From the NCBI GenBank assembly GCA_963576475.1, contig OY754978.1:5541929-5605928 (forward strand): DNA of 64,000 bases, written 5' to 3'. The DNA is from Molanna angustata. Its lineage: Eukaryota > Arthropoda > Insecta > Trichoptera > Molannidae. Shown here in pieces: positions 59,700-64,000 of the stretch. Below the pieces are notes generated by a model. It did no database searches, was not told where the DNA came from, and was given only the letters and a program-made list of their open reading frames with translations. The first letter of the stretch is position 1. Every line of letters begins with the position of its first letter. The position numbers and the translations under genes are program-made.

Positions 59700-60560
59700 T
59701 TACCACCCTATCCAAAAGTTCTTGTTATATACCTCTTGGGAGAACCAGGTCTTTAAAGTAGGAATATAAAGATTTTGCGGGCAGGCCTCTCGCCCCCACC
59801 TCTACAGCATATATGCTTGTGCTAAAGCCATTTTGAACTGTTCTATCTACCAGTTCCTTATACATGTTTAGTTTGTATTGGTGGTCTTTTGGAATATTTG
59901 TGTCCCGTGGAACAGTCAACTCCACATAAATAACTCTTTTCAATGAAAGAAGAAGAGAGTAAATTGTCAAGTCAGGCCTAAGAGACGAGATGCATATCTC
60001 CTTTGGAAGGTTATATCTCTCTGTTCTCGTATCCATTAGGATATTCCAGTCATCGGACTTCCCAATTATTGATATTAATTTCTTTGTTGTAGGTCTAACT
60101 TTTTGTCCCAGTTTTACAAATGTAACAATCGACTGTTTCCATGTGGTTTATCCTTTGATTGCTCTTGCCACCACAAGGCTGGAAGCCTCTCTCACAATTT
60201 CAAGCACCTTATCGTGTCCGTATGAGAACCTTCCCTCCTGTAGTGCTACCCTGCAGCCGGCCAAGATATGCCTAGCCGTGCATGCAGATGTCCCACAGAG
60301 GCGGCAACTGTCATTTCTGTCTATATTCCATCTTTTCAAGTTACTCGGGTCTGGGAGCGTACCCTGTATTGAGTTTAAATAGAACTTCAGCATCTCAGAT
60401 GACCATCCATGTATCATCTGTTTCCATCCCAGTGCTGGAGGAATACAAAATCCCCCAAGGACAACCAATCGTTTTGAACTTGCAAGTTCAACGCATGAAG
60501 TTCGTATTCATTGTTTGCATCTTGTGCAACAAAGTCTTTCATTTGCTCTTTTTCTGTCTT
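59700..60560 (-). pseudogene. RLE-type (R2-like) LINE C-terminal fragment
   Basis: Two minus-strand blocks in the same frame, 60468-60148 and 60036-59725, split by stops. The first has a Cys-His zinc knuckle (CRLCGTSACTARHILAGC). The second has SLRPDLTIYSLLLSLKRVIY then VELTVPRD, the restriction-like endonuclease signature of R2/R4-type elements. Reverse-transcriptase motifs are not seen in the window, so this is a 5'-truncated, dead copy. GC content is higher than in its surroundings. Confidence 0.72.
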
Positions 60561-60669
60561 GTTCCTCCCCACCCCCAGACCCGATCGGTTTTTACTACAA
60601 CCCGCGATGAATTTATTATGGAAATCAACCCTACTTTTCAGATTACCTATTTCTTTTTCTTACATAAGT

Positions 60670-61740
60670 AATTATTTACGTTAAATATGATTAAATATTT
60701 TTCAATACATATTTTCAAGAATCTACTCAATTCACAATTCGAGGGCTGACTGTTTTTTAAAAATCAAATATTTACTATTTTAGATATACAGATAATTGTC
60801 TGATAGTACAGTTTTATTTCTTTTTGAAATCAACTAATATATTTTGAAGATATACCGTACACTTTGATAATATGCATTGTGGAATATTTGACTGTTTTCC
60901 TTTATTTGCCTTACATTGATTCCAATGAAATATTTTATTTATATAATCTGATTTAGGTACTTACATATTTAGATATACTTTTTATGTTTTTAGTGAATTG
61001 TTAAACATTTCTCAAGTTAATAAATAATCACATTTAAAATATAAATCAAATGAATAATTATCAAATACAAAATTAAACAGATTTTTATGATTCATACGAT
61101 TTGTTATTAAAGTAATGAAAAAACATGTTTAGAGTTTTTTGTTAAATGGTTGTGTAACTTTTACAACACGTTTATAAGTAAGACTGAGAGTGTACATCTT
61201 AACAATTGGCAATGTGTCATGAGCCATGTAGATTTCAAAATAACTTGATAGAGATGTATTTGAAATCCATGTAGCTCAGTTCTTTGAACTAGTTATCTAG
61301 TCCTCTAATAATAAATATTTTTTGTTTTTATATGCTTTCTGCTTTCCTTTTTATTTACATCACTTGCATAATCCCTATCTTATTTTAGGTAAAGGATCAT
61401 ACAGACGAAATCGATATCGTGCTGCAAGACAATTCTCTTTGGATATTGTTTGATCTTTATATTTTTGTACTTAAAATCATTTGCAACTCTTTTTTTTTTA
61501 TTAACAATTTGTTAACAATGTTTGCATAGCTAGCCTCCAAGCCAAGGTACACTGATTCAATAATGTTGTACCTACTTGCCGTTACTGTCATTCATTCATA
61601 CTGTTTGCTTCTACACAGTAAGCAATGTAAATAGTTATTTTAATTTACAGTTTTAGCTGTCTAATAAATTATTCTATAAAATTGTGTTAAAAATATTATT
61701 TGTAACTGTCTCTTTATATATTTTTATGAATTTACACAGT
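60670..61740. other. AT-rich intergenic sequence
   Basis: No gene or repeat recognised in this stretch. Confidence 0.5.
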
Positions 61741-61749
61741 ACTTATGAA

Positions 61750-61905
61750 CTACAACAGACGAACAACAGAGGAACGTGTATAAGACGATGTATGAATGTT
61801 GATGAGGCGATGAATGTGTGTCAAGATAGACAAATTTGGCGTTCGGTTCTCTCTGCCTACCCCGTGAGGGACATGGCGTGATGGTATGTATGTATGTACT
61901 TATGA
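61750..61905 (+). mobile_element. RTE-like LINE 3' tail
   Basis: Reads CQDRQIWRSVLSAYPVRDMA then stop and 'tgatggtatgtatgtatgta', the family's coding end and tail. Confidence 0.65.
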
Positions 61906-61970
61906 ACTAAATGGTCTTTGTAAGTTAAAATATTGAATCAATTATATTTTTTTAACTATAATTTTTTGTA

Positions 61971-62233
61971 TACTAGTTGCATGTAACACATGAGATCCAA
62001 CTGTCGATAGCGATAGTATGTATAGTTGAAGAATATGTACCAAACTATAAACCCATAGATACAAATTATTGAATATTTTCAGATATTTTGTTTTCTATAC
62101 AACATATGTAGGTATGTATGTCAAGATAGGATAGTATGGAGGAAGATCCTTTTTCCTACCCAGAATATGCAAATAGCATGATGGTATGTATGTATGTTTG
62201 GAGATGAAGTATCAAATTATTAAGTCTTCTTAC
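61971..62233 (+). repeat. Dispersed 250-bp repeat, copy 2
   Basis: Near-identical to 48885-49135, with scattered substitutions. Confidence 0.85.
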
Positions 62234-62738
62234 ATATTGTGTATAGGTGACTGCCATACAAAATGTATGAAGCGATGTCGTCACTAAATTCAATTTTTAA
62301 AAAAATTGTTAAAAAAAAATTGAGATCTTCTACTACAATGTTAATATTTTTTATAGAAAATTAAATTATCTAGTTGGGGTTTTTCGGCTTTTTTCGATAA
62401 TTGTAAAAGTTTTGGAAATATAGGCAGTTAAACTCATAAATTTATCATAAAAAAAATATTTTTCTTAATAAAAAATGTTTGAGAAACCCTGGAATTTTTT
62501 TGAAAAAACTGATTTGAGATTTTGTATTTGTCTATGTTTGTACCAATTTTCAGCGTTCTACCGTTTATGGTTTCTGAGATATATGGAAAAATAAAATAAA
62601 AATTCAAAAGTTGATAACCCCTGACTGAAACAAAAATTCTAAATTCCGAGTATAAAAGTTTTGTAGGCCTGTAACTGTTTATATATTCTGAAATTTTAGG
62701 CTCTGTAAATTGAGCGGATCAAAAGTTATAAGGGGGGG

Positions 62739-62800
62739 ACGGACACACAGACACACACACACACACACAGACACACACACACACACACACACAGACACAC
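62739..62800. repeat. (CA)n microsatellite
   Basis: Runs of CA interrupted by 'ag' (acacagacacac). It explains the short cysteine/valine ORF on the minus strand. Confidence 0.9.
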
Positions 62801-64000
62801 GAAATGTTCTACTCCGAATTCTGAGTAAATCCGTGTATGGAACATATATGCTGCGAAGCCTCTAAGTTGGTGTTTTTTGACTTCAAAGTTGGAAAAGCCA
62901 TGAAAAAAGTAGACCTCTCCATACAATTCTCGCGTATTCTGGCTTGATACATTGTCGATATGTTAAGAGAACAAAGTTCTCCTGAACAAATCGACAGTTG
63001 GATAATTATTTTTTATACAAAAGTTTAGATATATATATATATTCCTTATGTAGGTATGTTTGAATTATTGTGTTTCTTATCTGTAGGTAGTTTATTTAAA
63101 TCACTGTCTTTTTATTTTATTTTTTACTAATGTTAAGGAATCTGTATTTCATAAATGGCGATTGTTTTCAATTAAATAAACATTGAACCTTATGAAATAC
63201 CATTATTTTTATGTATTGCAATGTTTTGTGATTTTTGATATGCCAGATTTAAATATTTAGCTTATAACTGTATAATATTTTTTAATAAAAATATGTCGTG
63301 TGTTTTACTGATGATTGTCCGATATATTTTATAAATTAAAAATCCAAAGTTTCAAATATCCAAAAGCTATCAAAGCAACTCTTAAAATAAACATTACCAT
63401 ATCAGCTTACTGTAATATATCAAGTGAATATCATATTATGGTGCTTCAGATAAAAGAATATTACTCAATTTTTGATTTTGATTTTCGATATCTACCTATG
63501 ATATTCTATTTGTAATAAATTCTTTTATGGGTGCCTAATTTATCAAAACTGTTCATAAAATCCATATTCATAAATATGTTTCTTTACAATTTATTTAATC
63601 TCTTTTTCAAATAAATCAAAAAAGGAGTGAGTCTTTAATACACATATTTACATGTATAATATTACATGATCATATGAATTTTTAAATAAAATAATGTGTA
63701 TTTTTTATAAATTCATTCTACATTATGTTAAAAGTCCAAAAATCCATTTTATTTTTAAATATGTAATATTTTTTTATAGTTTCTAGCAAAGTTGATGAAA
63801 TTGCATCATCGTTGTATGGAACCGTATTATAACTAAAATGTTAGTTAAATTTTTACTACCAAATATGATCAATTGAATTTTATAAGTATATTATTAAGTC
63901 GTCAATTAATTTAAGAATTATTTTATCAAACATTAAAATGCATTGAAGTATGTATTTTAATTATTGTGTTTGTAATCAATATAGATAGTGCCATGACTTT
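62801..64000. other. AT-rich intergenic sequence, no gene seen
   Basis: Only short AT-driven ORFs. No splice-phase-consistent exons or transposon proteins recognised. Confidence 0.5.

Noticed and set aside
62726..62926. Cysteine-rich small protein on the minus strand
   Set aside because: The Cys/Val run comes from a (CA)n microsatellite.

Overview
The window is AT-rich animal DNA with long, repeat-filled introns, GT/AG splice sites and many decayed non-LTR retrotransposons and tRNA-derived SINEs. Two protein-coding genes are supported: a TRPM-family cation channel and an arthropod-type ionotropic receptor (IR). Together they point to an insect; I cannot fix the order from sequence alone.

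Layout. 1-2339: no gene recognised. 2340-4882, minus strand: a complete three-exon chemosensory IR gene encoding 696 residues. 4883-7333: retrotransposon debris and one unrecognised ORF. 7334-56119, plus strand: the C-terminal two thirds of a Trpm gene, spliced from 23 constitutive coding positions whose reading frame is continuous across every junction (4143 nt, 1380 residues plus stop with one pore exon). The N-terminal TRPM homology exons were not found in the window and presumably lie to the left. If so, the IR gene is nested on the opposite strand inside a Trpm intron. 56120-64000: Trpm 3' UTR, then AT-rich sequence with transposon fragments, including a piece of a restriction-like-endonuclease LINE.

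Trpm encodes in order: distal TRPM homology regions (exons to 16173), a linker, S1-S4 (22954-24330), S5 (24900-25045), pore loop plus S6, TRP helix (29719-29952), coiled coil (30430-31458) and a long low-complexity cytosolic tail ending in Met-Cys-stop. No alpha-kinase domain follows, so it is of the TRPM1/TRPM3 type.

The most interesting signal is two successive 222-bp exons (25851-26072 and 26650-26871). They share phase and length, encode the same 74-residue pore/S6 segment and are 51/74 identical. They look like mutually exclusive exons that swap the outer pore. A second candidate is an in-phase 63-bp cassette exon (19458-19520) carrying an RRKSIS basophilic kinase-type site just before the membrane domain. 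Near-perfect foldback elements sit in and around the intron that separates the pore exons.

Repeats include four tandem arrays (79, about 83, 61 and about 25 bp units), three SINE families, several LINE lineages (CR1/L2-like, RTE-like, an RLE-type fragment) and at least eight inverted-repeat elements.
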